From Enterobacteriaceae bacterium (GTDB lineage Bacteria > Pseudomonadota > Gammaproteobacteria > Enterobacterales > Enterobacteriaceae), in contig JAISKF010000013.1 of NCBI GenBank assembly GCA_031261005.1, positions 1 through 64,000 of the forward strand: DNA of 64,000 bases, given 5' to 3'. Below are positions 42,958 through 52,105 of this stretch, piece by piece. A program made the translations under genes and the position numbers. The notes under the pieces were generated by a model. That model saw only the letters and a program-made list of their open reading frames with translations. It was not told where the DNA came from and did no database searches. The first letter of the stretch is position 1. Each line of letters starts with the position of its first letter.

Positions 42958-44418
42958 GTGTCTGACTTAGCTCAACTTTCACCGCAGCATCTATGGCAAC
43001 ACTTCGCAAAAATTTGCTCAATTCCCCACCCGTCGAAACATGAAGAAGCCTTAGCTCAGGCTATTTTGAGCTGGGCAAAAGAAAAAAATCTTTATGCTGA
43101 ACGCGATGCTGTCGGCAATATTCTGATCCGTAAACCTGCAACTGCCGGTATGGAAAACCGTAAATCCGTTGTTTTGCAGGCACATTTGGATATGGTTCCG
43201 CAAAAAAATGCCGACACCGAACACGATTTTACTAAAGATCCTATCCAGACTTATGTCGATGGTCAGTGGCTAAAAGCGCGCGGCACAACATTAGGTGCAG
43301 ATAACGGCATCGGTATGGCATCTGCACTGGCGGTGTTATCTGACGAAAGCCTGTCTCACGGTCCAATCGAAGTATTACTCACCATGACCGAAGAAACCGG
43401 TATGGCGGGCGCTTTTGGTTTACAGCCGAACTGGTTACAGAGTGAGATTCTGATCAATACTGACTCCGAAACCGAAGGCGAAATCTATATGGGTTGTGCT
43501 GGCGGCGTTGACTGCATCACTACTTTGCCGCTCACTCGTGAAGCAATTCCTGCGGGCTATCAAACATTTAAAATTTCGTTGCAAGGCTTAAAAGGCGGGC
43601 ATTCCGGCGGTGATATTCATCTTGGCTTAGGCAATGCTAACAAGTTAATGGCGCGTTTCCTGTTTGCTCACGCTCAGCAACTTCAAGCGCGTGTTCTCTC
43701 CTTTAACGGCGGAACATTACGTAATGCTATCCCGCGCGAAGCGACGGTTACTTTGAGTGTACCTGCGGCAAATGTAGAGCAACTAAAAAAAATCAGTGCG
43801 GATTTTCTTACTCTGATTACCCATGAACTGACGGCTGTTGAAAAAAATATGACGCTGCTGGTTGAGCCATGCGAATGCAGCTTGCTGGCATTGAGCGCAG
43901 ATAGCCAGTCTCGTTTGATTGGTTTAGTTAATGCCAGCCCGAACGGTGTCATCAGAATGAGTGATTCGGTAAAAGGCGTAGTCGAAACTTCACTGAACGT
44001 AGGTGTCGTTACGACAGAGCAAGACAGCGTACAAGTTTTGTATCTGATTCGTTCATTGATCGACAGCGGCAAACAATATGTAGTTGAAGTGCTGACATCT
44101 TTAGGTGAACTGGCTGGCGCGCAAGTAGTGGCAAAAGGCGGTTATCCGGGCTGGCAGCCAAATCCTGAATCACCAGTGATGAATCTGGTCAGTGAAAGCT
44201 ATAAAAAACTGTTTGATACCACACCTCATGTCATGGTGATCCACGCAGGTCTGGAATGCGGGCTGTTTAAACACCCGTATCCTGATATGGATATGGTCTC
44301 TATTGGACCAACTATCACCGGTGCACATTCCCCTGACGAACAAGTCCACATCGCCAGCGTTGGTCGCTACTGGCAATTGTTGACTCAAGTGTTGAAATCT
44401 ATTCCAGAGCGCAGCTAG
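42958..44418 (+). CDS. pepD: Aminoacyl-histidine dipeptidase (peptidase D)
   Basis: This gene encodes 486 residues. It is an M20-family zinc dipeptidase that cleaves Xaa-His and other dipeptides in the cytoplasm. The metal-site motifs VLQAHLDMVPQK, TTLGADNGIGMA, MTEETGM and NTDSETEGEI are in order, with HSPDEQVH near the end. The start is GTG at 42958, with AAAGGAG upstream and an N-terminus like that of E. coli PepD. A strong inverted repeat follows the stop, between it and a convergent gene. Confidence 0.97.
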   Translation: MSDLAQLSPQHLWQHFAKICSIPHPSKHEEALAQAILSWAKEKNLYAERDAVGNILIRKPATAGMENRKSVVLQAHLDMVPQKNADTEHDFTKDPIQTYVDGQWLKARGTTLGADNGIGMASALAVLSDESLSHGPIEVLLTMTEETGMAGAFGLQPNWLQSEILINTDSETEGEIYMGCAGGVDCITTLPLTREAIPAGYQTFKISLQGLKGGHSGGDIHLGLGNANKLMARFLFAHAQQLQARVLSFNGGTLRNAIPREATVTLSVPAANVEQLKKISADFLTLITHELTAVEKNMTLLVEPCECSLLALSADSQSRLIGLVNASPNGVIRMSDSVKGVVETSLNVGVVTTEQDSVQVLYLIRSLIDSGKQYVVEVLTSLGELAGAQVVAKGGYPGWQPNPESPVMNLVSESYKKLFDTTPHVMVIHAGLECGLFKHPYPDMDMVSIGPTITGAHSPDEQVHIASVGRYWQLLTQVLKSIPERS

Positions 44419-44442
44419 TTGATTGTTTAATTTTAATTAACT

Positions 44443-44480
44443 AACCAGAAACGGCGGGGAAATTCCCGCTGTTTCTGGTT
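44443..44480. terminator. Bidirectional terminator between pepD and the TPR gene
   Basis: A 16-bp stem (AACCAGAAACGGCGGG with CCCGCTGTTTCTGGTT, one G-U pair) and a 6-base loop lie 24 bases after the pepD stop and 27 bases beyond the end of the convergent gene. U-tracts are short on both sides, but the stem is very stable. Confidence 0.75.
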
Positions 44481-44507
44481 CTGCAATAAATAAAAACAGT
44501 AATACGA

Positions 44508-45824
44508 TTACGCTAACATTACCGAAAGCGTGCCATTTTCAATAGCTTTAATCATAAAGTTAGGAATTGATAGCCGCCATGATTTGCCAGTCACAGGAAA
44601 ATCATAAATCAGATCCGGCTTTCCTTGCTCGCGGAAGATGATTTTCTGCCGAGTTCCCGTTTGCTGCGAGGTCTCACCGCCAATCATCTGATAGCTGGCA
44701 TTACTGCCAACATGGAAATGCGCTTTATCCCAACTTAACGGCGGGTGTATCGGGAATGGTCGCGCATCATGGAAGCCGAAAAGTTCGTCATGACACAGCA
44801 CACTATTTCGCAATGTAGGCCAAATCATCTTCCGTAAAAAATATTGGTCAACATAACGCGCAGGTCCATCGTAGGTTTGCATATACAGTTTCATTAACTC
44901 GGCAACTGGCGGGAAAATACCCTGACAACCACCCCATAATCCGGCAAGGATAAGCTCGGTATGCGTAAAATAATCACGCATAGTATGAAACCATTTATCG
45001 CTGGCAAGCCATTCATCAACGGCTGCCGCATCACGTTCTGACAGCAAAGCATCGCAATCACGGAGCATAAACCGGCTAACAGATTTATCGTCCATCACCA
45101 AAAAACGCCACATCACAGGCGGGATATTAATCGAAGAGCTATTAACGGCAGTATCGGTTGCCGACATATCCACCACTTGTGCACCAGCCGCTTTCAGGCG
45201 TGACACCACATGATCCGGTACGGAATTATCCAGATAAAACCGGCAAGTCCAGCCGGGATAAAGTTTTGGCGCAAGCTGGGCATTCATCACCCCTGCTTCG
45301 CAATAACGCGGGAACGCGCCAAATAAACTAAACGCGATAATATTTTGTTCCGGACGTGAAACATCAAAAGCAGGCGGTGCGCTATCAGGAATTTGCCATT
45401 GCTGACCGGTAGAAAATTTCACATCAGCTTCAGTTAACGATTGATAACCATAACGACGCACATCTTCATCTCTTCCCAACCAACCACAAACTTCTGTCAA
45501 ACCGTCCAGCCAGGTGGTATTAGTTATCTGATTTTTTAATTCATCAGGTAACTGATAGATTTTTAAATATGTCTGGCGGGAAGATTCATACTCACCGCAA
45601 CGCATCTGACACAGAGCCAGATCGCAAAGTAATGAAAAATTTGTTGGATTTAATTTGATGGCAAGCTGAACAGCCTGCAACGCTTCCTTGTAATTACTGG
45701 CAGCGATTGCCGCAGCAAAACGTTGATGTGCCTGATAAAATAACGCCTCAGTATCATTACTACGATGACCCTGTTTTACCGGCTTCCTCTTCGCTTTACG
45801 ATCTTTAGGTTTCTTATTCACCAT
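44508..45824 (-). CDS. TPR protein with glycosyltransferase-like domain, function unknown
   Basis: This is a 438-residue protein when started at MVNKKPKDRKAKRKPVKQ, which has AAGGAG ten bases upstream; an upstream ATG at 45875 has a weaker site. After a very basic N-terminus come TPR-like helices (residues about 25-105, with SNYKEALQAVQLAIKLNPTN). A larger domain follows, with IIAFSLFGAFPRYCEAGVMN, LYPGWTCRFYLDN and a possible DCD sequence in FMLRDCDALLSERD. That order of elements resembles GT-A glycosyltransferases with a DxD motif, but no donor or acceptor can be named. No sugar-biosynthesis genes are adjacent. I do not recognise a named family. Confidence 0.7.
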   Translation of the reverse strand: MVNKKPKDRKAKRKPVKQGHRSNDTEALFYQAHQRFAAAIAASNYKEALQAVQLAIKLNPTNFSLLCDLALCQMRCGEYESSRQTYLKIYQLPDELKNQITNTTWLDGLTEVCGWLGRDEDVRRYGYQSLTEADVKFSTGQQWQIPDSAPPAFDVSRPEQNIIAFSLFGAFPRYCEAGVMNAQLAPKLYPGWTCRFYLDNSVPDHVVSRLKAAGAQVVDMSATDTAVNSSSINIPPVMWRFLVMDDKSVSRFMLRDCDALLSERDAAAVDEWLASDKWFHTMRDYFTHTELILAGLWGGCQGIFPPVAELMKLYMQTYDGPARYVDQYFLRKMIWPTLRNSVLCHDELFGFHDARPFPIHPPLSWDKAHFHVGSNASYQMIGGETSQQTGTRQKIIFREQGKPDLIYDFPVTGKSWRLSIPNFMIKAIENGTLSVMLA

Positions 45825-45914
45825 TGCCAATAAACTCCTTATCCTTAATAGCTGATCCTGTAGATGACGAAACATTTATGCCTATCTGTTTGATTAACAG
45901 TCTATCACAATAAT

Positions 45915-46374
45915 TTGTTGGGGCGGCAACCTACCGCCCGTATTAACAACGCGGAGGGTTCACGGGCGACAGGTTGTCTCCCCTAGGGGAAATGACATAA
46001 TTATTTAAGATTTATTGTAAAAATATAGTTTTTTATCCGAAGTATAACCACAGGGTTAAATAATAAATTAATCTATTGATAATAAAGAATAATTCGTAGG
46101 GGCGGCAGGTTGTCGCCCCTACGGGAAATGACATAATTATTTGAGATTTATTGTAAAAATATAGTTTCTTATCCGAAGTATAACCACGGGGTTAAATAAT
46201 AAATTAATCTATTGATAATAAAGAATAATTCGTAGGGGCGGCAACCTGCCGCCCGCATTAACAACGAGGTGGGTTCACGGGCGACAAATTGTCGCCCCTA
46301 CGGGAAATGACATAATCATTTGAAATTTATTGCAAATAATATAACTTCTTATCTGAATTTCAGGTTAATTAAAC
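45915..46374 (-). repeat. Intergenic double-hairpin repeat, cluster F (three tandem units)
   Basis: Three tandem units in one orientation, with internal spacings of about 141 and 180 bases. The outer two have paired hairpins with spacer GTATTAACAACGCGGAGGGT or its variant. The middle unit has a single hybrid hairpin, GGGGCGGCAGGTTGTCGCCC, which looks like a deletion between the two hairpins. Each ends in the AT arm and TTATCCGAAGTATAACCAC or a variant. The last terminus abuts the dinB stop codon. It fills the 544-base gap between the TPR gene and dinB. Confidence 0.9.
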
Positions 46375-47424
46375 AAATAACGGTAGTTGTTTTTCGAGCT
46401 GCGGATCAATCAATGTCACATGCAGCCCCACCAGCCGAACACCACGATTTTGGCGGCGCTCTTGCCAGATTTTCTCCGCGACCAGCAGCAGATCATCATG
46501 ATCAAGTTTCTGCCAGACATGTTCTTGTGTTGTTAACTGAAAATCATCAAATTTTAATTTCACACCTTGCCGCGCAATACGTAAATCGGGGCGAACTTTT
46601 GTTAAGCGCCGTTCCAATTCTGGATATAACCGTTCAACCACACTCAGGCAGCTTTGCCAGTCGTGAATATCCTCAGATAATGTAGTTTCAACACCAACAG
46701 ATTTTCGCTGCCGATCGCTGCAAATTTCTCGATTATCAATGCCGTTACAGCGCTCATAAAGAGTTCGTCCAAATTTACCAAAGCGATGCAGTAACGTAGC
46801 CAGATCGTAATTTTGTACATCTTTACAAGTGTGCAGCCCTAGTTCAGCTAATTTCTTGCCCGTCACCGCACCAACACCAGAGATTTTAGTTAGCGGTAAA
46901 TGAGCTAAAAACGCATCTATGCGTTCTGGCGCGATCACAAACTGACCATTGGGTTTATTCATATCAGAGGCAATCTTGGCAAGAAATTTAATCGGCGCGA
47001 CACCCGCAGAAGCCGTCAGTTTTAATTCCTGATAAATAGCGGCTCGAATATCCTGCGCGATCAACGTTGCTGATCCATTAAATTTTGGGCAATCTGTAAC
47101 GTCCAGATAGGCTTCATCAAGCGAAAGCGGCTCGATAATTGAGGTATAGCGCTGAAAAATAGCGTGGATTTGACGGGAAATATCTTTATAAACATCCATT
47201 CTGCCCGACAATATTTTCAGATTAGGGCAAAGTTTAATCGCTTGCGAGATCGGCATCGCGCTATGCACACCATAACGACGCGCAATATAGTTGGCTGTGC
47301 TAACCACACCGCGATGCTCTCTGCGACCACCGACAACAATAGGAATATTCGCCAGACTCGGATTGTCACGCATTTCCACCGCAGCATAAAAACAATCCAT
47401 GTCGATATGTATGATTTTACGCAC
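46369..47424 (-). CDS. dinB: DNA polymerase IV
   Basis: This gene encodes 351 residues, as in E. coli. It is a Y-family translesion polymerase of the SOS response. IHIDMDCFYAAVEMRDNP carries one catalytic aspartate and EPLSLDEAYLDVTD the catalytic Asp-Glu pair. The C-terminal QLPLFV is a clean beta-clamp binding motif. The start is GTG, as in E. coli, with GAGGGT upstream. A perfect LexA box lies 22 bases before the start codon. The stop codon touches repeat cluster F. Confidence 0.98.
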   Translation of the reverse strand: MRKIIHIDMDCFYAAVEMRDNPSLANIPIVVGGRREHRGVVSTANYIARRYGVHSAMPISQAIKLCPNLKILSGRMDVYKDISRQIHAIFQRYTSIIEPLSLDEAYLDVTDCPKFNGSATLIAQDIRAAIYQELKLTASAGVAPIKFLAKIASDMNKPNGQFVIAPERIDAFLAHLPLTKISGVGAVTGKKLAELGLHTCKDVQNYDLATLLHRFGKFGRTLYERCNGIDNREICSDRQRKSVGVETTLSEDIHDWQSCLSVVERLYPELERRLTKVRPDLRIARQGVKLKFDDFQLTTQEHVWQKLDHDDLLLVAEKIWQERRQNRGVRLVGLHVTLIDPQLEKQLPLFV

Positions 47425-47446
47425 GTCATACCCTCACCACATTAAA

Positions 47447-47462
47447 CTGTATAAATATACAG
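47447..47462 (-). promoter_or_regulatory. LexA box of dinB
   Basis: CTGTATAAATATACAG matches the LexA consensus CTGT-N8-ACAG perfectly and is palindromic, extended on both sides by TTAAA/TTTAA. It lies 22 bases upstream of the dinB start codon, so SOS control of dinB is conserved. Confidence 0.92.
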
Positions 47463-47502
47463 TTTAACGTAATCTTACTCAAGAGAAATGACTTTTTATA
47501 GA

Positions 47503-48549
47503 TCAGGGTGTTACTATTTTACTCTGAAATGCGGAGGAGTAATGTTCAACAAAACCGCTATCTGATTTGGTAATCATCATTACGGGAATATTGAGTTTTT
47601 CCGCTAACACCATTCCCTCCTCCAGACCTAATACACCCAGCGCAGTGGATAACCCGTCAGCAGTCATACAAGATGGGCTAAGTACCGTGATAGAAACAAT
47701 ATTGTTGGTGATAGGTCTGCCGGTTCGCGGATCAATAGTATGGGAATAGCGCACGCCATTAACTTCAAAATAGTTACGATAATCGCCGGAGGTCGCAACG
47801 GACATATCACCCGCCGCAATCACCGCTTGTACCGATTGATCAATACCTGTGGCGGGCTTTTCAATCGCAATTCGCCACACCTGATTATGTTCATTTGTGC
47901 CTTTAGTTCTCACTTCACCGCCAATATCCACCAGATAATTCTGAATACCGACAGATTGCAAATACTCCGCCACGACATCGACTCCGTAACCTTTGGCAAT
48001 AGCAGAAAGATCGAGATACAACTCAGGGATTAATTTCACCAGAGCATTACCGTCAATCTTGAGCTTATCCATGCCCACCCACGTTTTACGTTTATTTAAC
48101 TCTTGCTCATCAGGAAGCTGATCTTGATGGGCTTCTGGTCCAAAGCCCCATAAATTAACCAATGGTCCGACAGTAATATCCAGCGTTCCGTGACTGAGTT
48201 GATTAATACGAAACGATTCATTGATGACTTTTATTATTGCCGGTGAAACAGTGAACGGCTGATTAACGGCTCGGCTCTGGTTAAAGCGACTTAATTCAGA
48301 ATCGGGGCGATAGGTGGACATCTGGTTATTCACTTGCTCCAGCAATACATCGATCTGTTTTTGTAACGCTGCTTTCGATGGTGCATCTGATGGTACGATA
48401 TATTTTATCGAATAATAAGTTCCCATTGTCTGCCCATTAATTACCATTTGTTTTGGCTGACAAGCGCTAATCAATAGCATACTGATGAAAACTAATAATG
48501 ACATCAATATATTAGATGATTTTCTCAAGATAATTACCTTACTATACAT
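47503..48549 (-). CDS. apbE: FAD:protein FMN transferase (lipoprotein)
   Basis: This gene encodes 348 residues. ApbE transfers FMN to a threonine of target proteins, such as Nqr and Rnf subunits, on the periplasmic side. The N-terminal signal ends in the lipobox LISAC (Cys about 30), so it is a lipoprotein. MGTYYSIKY, LDLSAIAKGYGVD and YSHTIDPRTGRP are the family motifs, the last two forming the FAD and metal site. In E. coli apbE lies elsewhere. Here it stands alone between dinB and yafK, with no nqr, rnf or other flavinylated target in view. Confidence 0.94.
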   Translation of the reverse strand: MYSKVIILRKSSNILMSLLVFISMLLISACQPKQMVINGQTMGTYYSIKYIVPSDAPSKAALQKQIDVLLEQVNNQMSTYRPDSELSRFNQSRAVNQPFTVSPAIIKVINESFRINQLSHGTLDITVGPLVNLWGFGPEAHQDQLPDEQELNKRKTWVGMDKLKIDGNALVKLIPELYLDLSAIAKGYGVDVVAEYLQSVGIQNYLVDIGGEVRTKGTNEHNQVWRIAIEKPATGIDQSVQAVIAAGDMSVATSGDYRNYFEVNGVRYSHTIDPRTGRPITNNIVSITVLSPSCMTADGLSTALGVLGLEEGMVLAEKLNIPVMMITKSDSGFVEHYSSAFQSKIVTP

Positions 48550-48786
48550 AAACTTACACCAGCATAAAATGCTTGTTTCCGATAAAAATCATTACTCTTT
48601 TTTTATTTTCTGGCATACACTACAACACTGCGAATTGATATTGAATACAATAAACATTAATTTGCCAGTTATAGCATTATCTGTTTTTAAAAGAGCGTTC
48701 GCTGTTTTTAAAAGAACATGTTTTTTTAAACCAACATATTTCTAAGAAAGATGTTTCATCAAAAATATTGCACAACAGGAAGAAAA

Positions 48787-49527
48787 ATGAGCAAATCGTT
48801 CATCATGCTCACCGCATTATTACTCGCACCAATGGCATTTTATTTAAATGCCCAACCTACTGAATCTCAGGTAATAACACAACCGCCTGTTTTATCACAG
48901 GAGAAACAGCGGTTACTCGGCTTGCCCGTTTATATCCGTATTCTTAAAGAAGAAAAAAAATTAGAGTTATTTGTCGAAAATAACGGCGAATATAAATTAG
49001 CGCAGACTTACCCTATCTGTAACTATTCTGGTGGATTAGGTCCGAAACGTTATCAGGGCGATTTCAAAAGCCCTGAGGGTTTCTATCAGGTTACGATGAA
49101 GAGTTTGAATCCTAACAGCAAATTTTACCGCTCATTTAATCTTGGCTATCCGAATCAATTCGATCAAGAACATGGTTTTACCGGTAAAAACTTGATGGTA
49201 CACGGTGATTGTATTTCAGAGGGCTGCTATGCGATGACTGACCAGCAAATTGGTGAAATTTATCAATTCATCGAATATGCGTTGATTAATGGTCAGCCGC
49301 AGATAGACGTTAATATTTTTCCATTCCGTATGACTAATGAAAATCTACAGCGCTATCACCATTCGGTGCATTACGATTTTTGGCGGCAATTAAAAGCAGG
49401 TTATGACTTTTTTGAGAAAACCCATCAGGCACCAAATATGGCGGTGGTTAACGGGCGTTATAATTTAGCACCGCAGAGTATGCTGGCAAATAATCAGAAA
49501 AAAACCAGTAACCCATTCGCTCATTAA
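48787..49527 (+). CDS. yafK: L,D-transpeptidase-family protein YafK (DpaA)
   Basis: This is a 246-residue protein from MSKSFIMLTALLLAPMAFY with an N-terminal signal; an in-frame extension to 48751 is less likely, as AGGAAG precedes 48787. The YkuD/L,D-transpeptidase catalytic motif HGDCISEGCYAMTD (Cys about 150) is intact. In E. coli YafK (DpaA) detaches Braun lipoprotein from peptidoglycan, a periplasmic role that is the likeliest one here. It is transcribed away from apbE. Repeat cluster G begins directly after its stop. Confidence 0.92.
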   Translation: MSKSFIMLTALLLAPMAFYLNAQPTESQVITQPPVLSQEKQRLLGLPVYIRILKEEKKLELFVENNGEYKLAQTYPICNYSGGLGPKRYQGDFKSPEGFYQVTMKSLNPNSKFYRSFNLGYPNQFDQEHGFTGKNLMVHGDCISEGCYAMTDQQIGEIYQFIEYALINGQPQIDVNIFPFRMTNENLQRYHHSVHYDFWRQLKAGYDFFEKTHQAPNMAVVNGRYNLAPQSMLANNQKKTSNPFAH

Positions 49528-49870
49528 TTATTTAGATAAGAAACTATATTTTTACAATAAATTTCAAATAATTATGTCATTTCCTCTAGGGGCGACAATC
49601 TGTCGCCCGTGAACCCGCCGTGTTGTTAATGCGGGCGGCAGATTGCCGCCCCTACAAATTATTCTTTATTATCAATAGATTAATTTATTATTTAACCCTG
49701 TGGTTATACTTCGGATAAGAAACTATATTTTTACCATAAATTTCAAATGATTATGTCATTTTCCGTAGGGGCGACAATCTGTCGCCCGTGAACCCACCGC
49801 GTTGTTAATGCGGGCGGCAGATTGCCTGCCCCTACAAATTATTCTTTATTATCAATAGATTAATTTATTT
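49528..49870 (+). repeat. Intergenic double-hairpin repeat, cluster G (two tandem units)
   Basis: Two direct units of about 170 bases, each with TAAGAAACTATATTTTTAC, the AT arm, hairpin GGGGCGACAATCTGTCGCCC, spacer GTGAACCCGCCGTGTTGTTA (or CACCGC variant), hairpin GGGCGGCAGATTGCCGCCCC and TTATCAATAGATTAATTTAT. The second unit has a one-base insertion in its last hairpin (GCCTGCCC). Orientation is opposite to cluster F. The cluster fills the entire yafK-yafJ gap from stop codon to stop codon. Confidence 0.92.
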
Positions 49871-50638
49871 TTACAATACCCGTTCACCTAAATGAAACAG
49901 AGCGAATTCTCCCGTTGGGATTTTTTGCCACTGTTCGTTTCCTGTCAGTGGTTTAGTAGCAATCAAAGTAACAACATCGTTTGGTGTCGTTTCTTTCTGG
50001 AAATCAATTTCTACATCTTCGTCCAGCAATGTTGCTTTACCAAACGGCGCACGGCGCGTGAGCCAATATAAATTAGTCGCGCAGTATGCCATCACATAAT
50101 CGCCGTCAGAAAGGATCATATTAAAAGAACCTTTTTTAGCGACCTGATCGGCACAAGTGGCAATAAATTTAAACACCGCCTGCCAGTTAGACGGACGGCG
50201 TTTATAACGCTGTTTCAGTTGCCCCATGATCCAGCAAAAAGCGTATTCGCTGTCGGTTTCACCAACGGGCTGGAAATCCGCACTCTTTAAGCTGTGATAG
50301 CCAGTCAATTGCCCATTATGAGCAAATGTCCAGTTGCGTCCCCAAAGCTCGCGGATAAACGGGTGAGTATTTTCTAACGCTACCGCACCGCGATTAGCCT
50401 GACGAATATGGGAAATCACCGCACACGATTTGATGGGGTAATCCTGAACCAGTTTAGCAATCGGTGAATTATAACTTGGTAATGGATCGCGAAATGTTCG
50501 GCAGCCTTTCCCTTCATAGAAAGTAATGCCCCAACCGTCTTTATGTGGTCCCGTGCGTCCGCCGCGCTGCATCAGTCCGGTAAAACTGAAACAAATATCG
50601 GTCGGCACATTGGCACTCATTCCAAGTAATTCACACAT
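49871..50638 (-). CDS. yafJ: Class II glutamine amidotransferase-like protein YafJ
   Basis: This is a 255-residue protein from MCELLGMSANVPTDICFSF, as in E. coli. Removal of the initiator Met would expose Cys2, the nucleophile of class II (Ntn) amidotransferases. The reading frame opens six codons earlier, but that start would bury the cysteine. HIRQANRG, NTHPF and AHNGQLTGYHS are conserved substrate-pocket motifs. The physiological substrate is not established. It is 47 bases downstream of gmhA on the same strand. Confidence 0.95.
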   Translation of the reverse strand: MCELLGMSANVPTDICFSFTGLMQRGGRTGPHKDGWGITFYEGKGCRTFRDPLPSYNSPIAKLVQDYPIKSCAVISHIRQANRGAVALENTHPFIRELWGRNWTFAHNGQLTGYHSLKSADFQPVGETDSEYAFCWIMGQLKQRYKRRPSNWQAVFKFIATCADQVAKKGSFNMILSDGDYVMAYCATNLYWLTRRAPFGKATLLDEDVEIDFQKETTPNDVVTLIATKPLTGNEQWQKIPTGEFALFHLGERVL

Positions 50639-50685
50639 TTCGCGCTCCGCAACCACTCAACTCACGACATAACCATCAATTCAAA

Positions 50686-51264
50686 CTACTTTGCCATCTC
50701 TTTTTCAACTAACAACATCAGGATATGAATCACTTTAATATGCACTTCCTGAATGCGATCGGCATAACCGAAATGCGGTACACGAATTTCCACATCCGCT
50801 AATCCGTTCATTTTTCCGCCGTCTTTTCCCGTTAACGCGATCACTTTCATGCCTTTTGCTCGCGCGGTTTCGATCGCTTTTAAGATGTTGGCTGAATTAC
50901 CGGAAGTGGATAAACCAAACAGAACATCGCCCTTGCGACCTATGGCTTCCAGATAGCGTGAGAATACATAGTCATAACCAAAATCATTGCTAACACAAGA
51001 AATGTGGCTGGGATCAGAAATCGCAATCGCCGGATAAGCCGGACGATTTTCACGATAGCGCCCTGTCAACTCTTCCGCAAAGTGCATAGCGTCACAGTGA
51101 GAGCCGCCATTACCGCAGGAAAGCACTTTACCGCCGGATTTAAATGAATCCGCCAGCAATAATGCCGCCCGCTGTACCGCTGCAATATTGGCGTCATCAC
51201 TAAGGAATTTCTGCAATACCTGAGCAGCTTCATTTAATTCACTGCGGATTAAGTCTTGATACAT
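50686..51264 (-). CDS. gmhA: Sedoheptulose-7-phosphate isomerase
   Basis: This gene encodes 192 residues, as in E. coli (also called lpcA). It converts sedoheptulose-7-phosphate to D-glycero-D-manno-heptose-7-phosphate, the first step of ADP-heptose synthesis for the LPS core. The SIS-domain motifs [18 protein letters not shown] and [11 protein letters not shown] are intact. It is followed by yafJ in the usual order. In E. coli fadE lies on the other side; here there is a short unknown membrane gene instead. Confidence 0.97.
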   Translation of the reverse strand: MYQDLIRSELNEAAQVLQKFLSDDANIAAVQRAALLLADSFKSGGKVLSCGNGGSHCDAMHFAEELTGRYRENRPAYPAIAISDPSHISCVSNDFGYDYVFSRYLEAIGRKGDVLFGLSTSGNSANILKAIETARAKGMKVIALTGKDGGKMNGLADVEIRVPHFGYADRIQEVHIKVIHILMLLVEKEMAK

Positions 51265-51354
51265 GAAAACCCTCTTTACTGATAAATTTTAATAACTCAT
51301 TAAAAGCTAGTTTAGCGGATAGCGACTTTAATGAATAGCAGCGCAAATGGTTAG

Positions 51355-51951
51355 CTAGATCGATTTGTTCTGACCATATAACCGAGTTAATTGCTGCCGA
51401 TTCACCGCCCAAACTAAAGGTAATAAAAGGAGAGAAGAGACCAACGCCGCCGCCAGCGCCATAATCCACAATGTAGCGCAAATACAGCGTAAATTATGCG
51501 ACCAGTCAGAGAGATAACTGAGGATCATTAGCCCTGTCGTCACCAAAGCAGCACAGACGCGAATAATATAAAATATATCCAGTCGGGCATTATTTACTGC
51601 CATATCCACCGCGCCATAAATCATTATCAGATACAACATCACACAGATAATGCTCAGTAAATAACTTGCTCGCTCCCGACCAAGTTGAAACTGACACGTT
51701 ACGTCCATTAGCGCCTGACGATGCTCCCCCGCCATAAAAGGATCAACCCAACCGCTGCGCGCGCCTTGAAAAAACAGCACTTTCTTACCGCATTTTATCA
51801 CTGCTGAACTTGCGCCCTCACGCGCAACTATTGTGCCGCTTTTCTTCCATATCAACTCTAAATCGGGGATACATTCAGAAAGTGCCTGAAAAAAACGACT
51901 GACAAACTCAGCATCAAACTTCTTTTTAAAAATAAATTTTAAGAACCACAT
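51355..51951 (-). CDS. Hypothetical inner-membrane protein
   Basis: This is a 198-residue protein of unknown family when started at the ATG with AAGG upstream; the frame also opens at a TTG, 18 bases earlier. A soluble N-terminal part (residues 1 to about 90, with IPDLELIWKKSGTIVAREGA) precedes three strong hydrophobic helices near 98-116, 130-148 and 160-185. The C-terminus is short and polar. I recognise no motif. It lies between gmhA and mltD on the same strand and could be a membrane regulator or small transporter-like protein; nothing in sequence decides this. Confidence 0.7.
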   Translation of the reverse strand: MWFLKFIFKKKFDAEFVSRFFQALSECIPDLELIWKKSGTIVAREGASSAVIKCGKKVLFFQGARSGWVDPFMAGEHRQALMDVTCQFQLGRERASYLLSIICVMLYLIMIYGAVDMAVNNARLDIFYIIRVCAALVTTGLMILSYLSDWSHNLRCICATLWIMALAAALVSSLLLLPLVWAVNRQQLTRLYGQNKSI

Positions 51952-52067
51952 AGTGACCTTAGATTTCAAGCAAGGATCGGCAAATATTGTTATTAAGACT
52001 GATTAGCGAGGTGATGTAAAAAGAAATATAAGAAAAGAAAAAAGAAAGATGAAATACGAATCAGAGA

Positions 52068-52100
52068 AACGCGAAACCATGTTAATTATGGTTTCGCGTT
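52068..52100 (-). terminator. Terminator after mltD
   Basis: A 13-bp perfect stem (AACGCGAAACCAT and its complement) with a 7-base loop begins six bases after the mltD stop. On the minus strand it is followed by TCTCTG and further T-rich sequence. Confidence 0.8.
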
Positions 52101-52105
52101 AATGA

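Noticed and set aside
45915-46374. Tandem repeats with palindromes that look CRISPR-like
   Set aside because: Unit lengths (about 141 and 180 bases) are too long and unequal, the intervening sequence is itself repeated rather than unique, and no cas genes are near.
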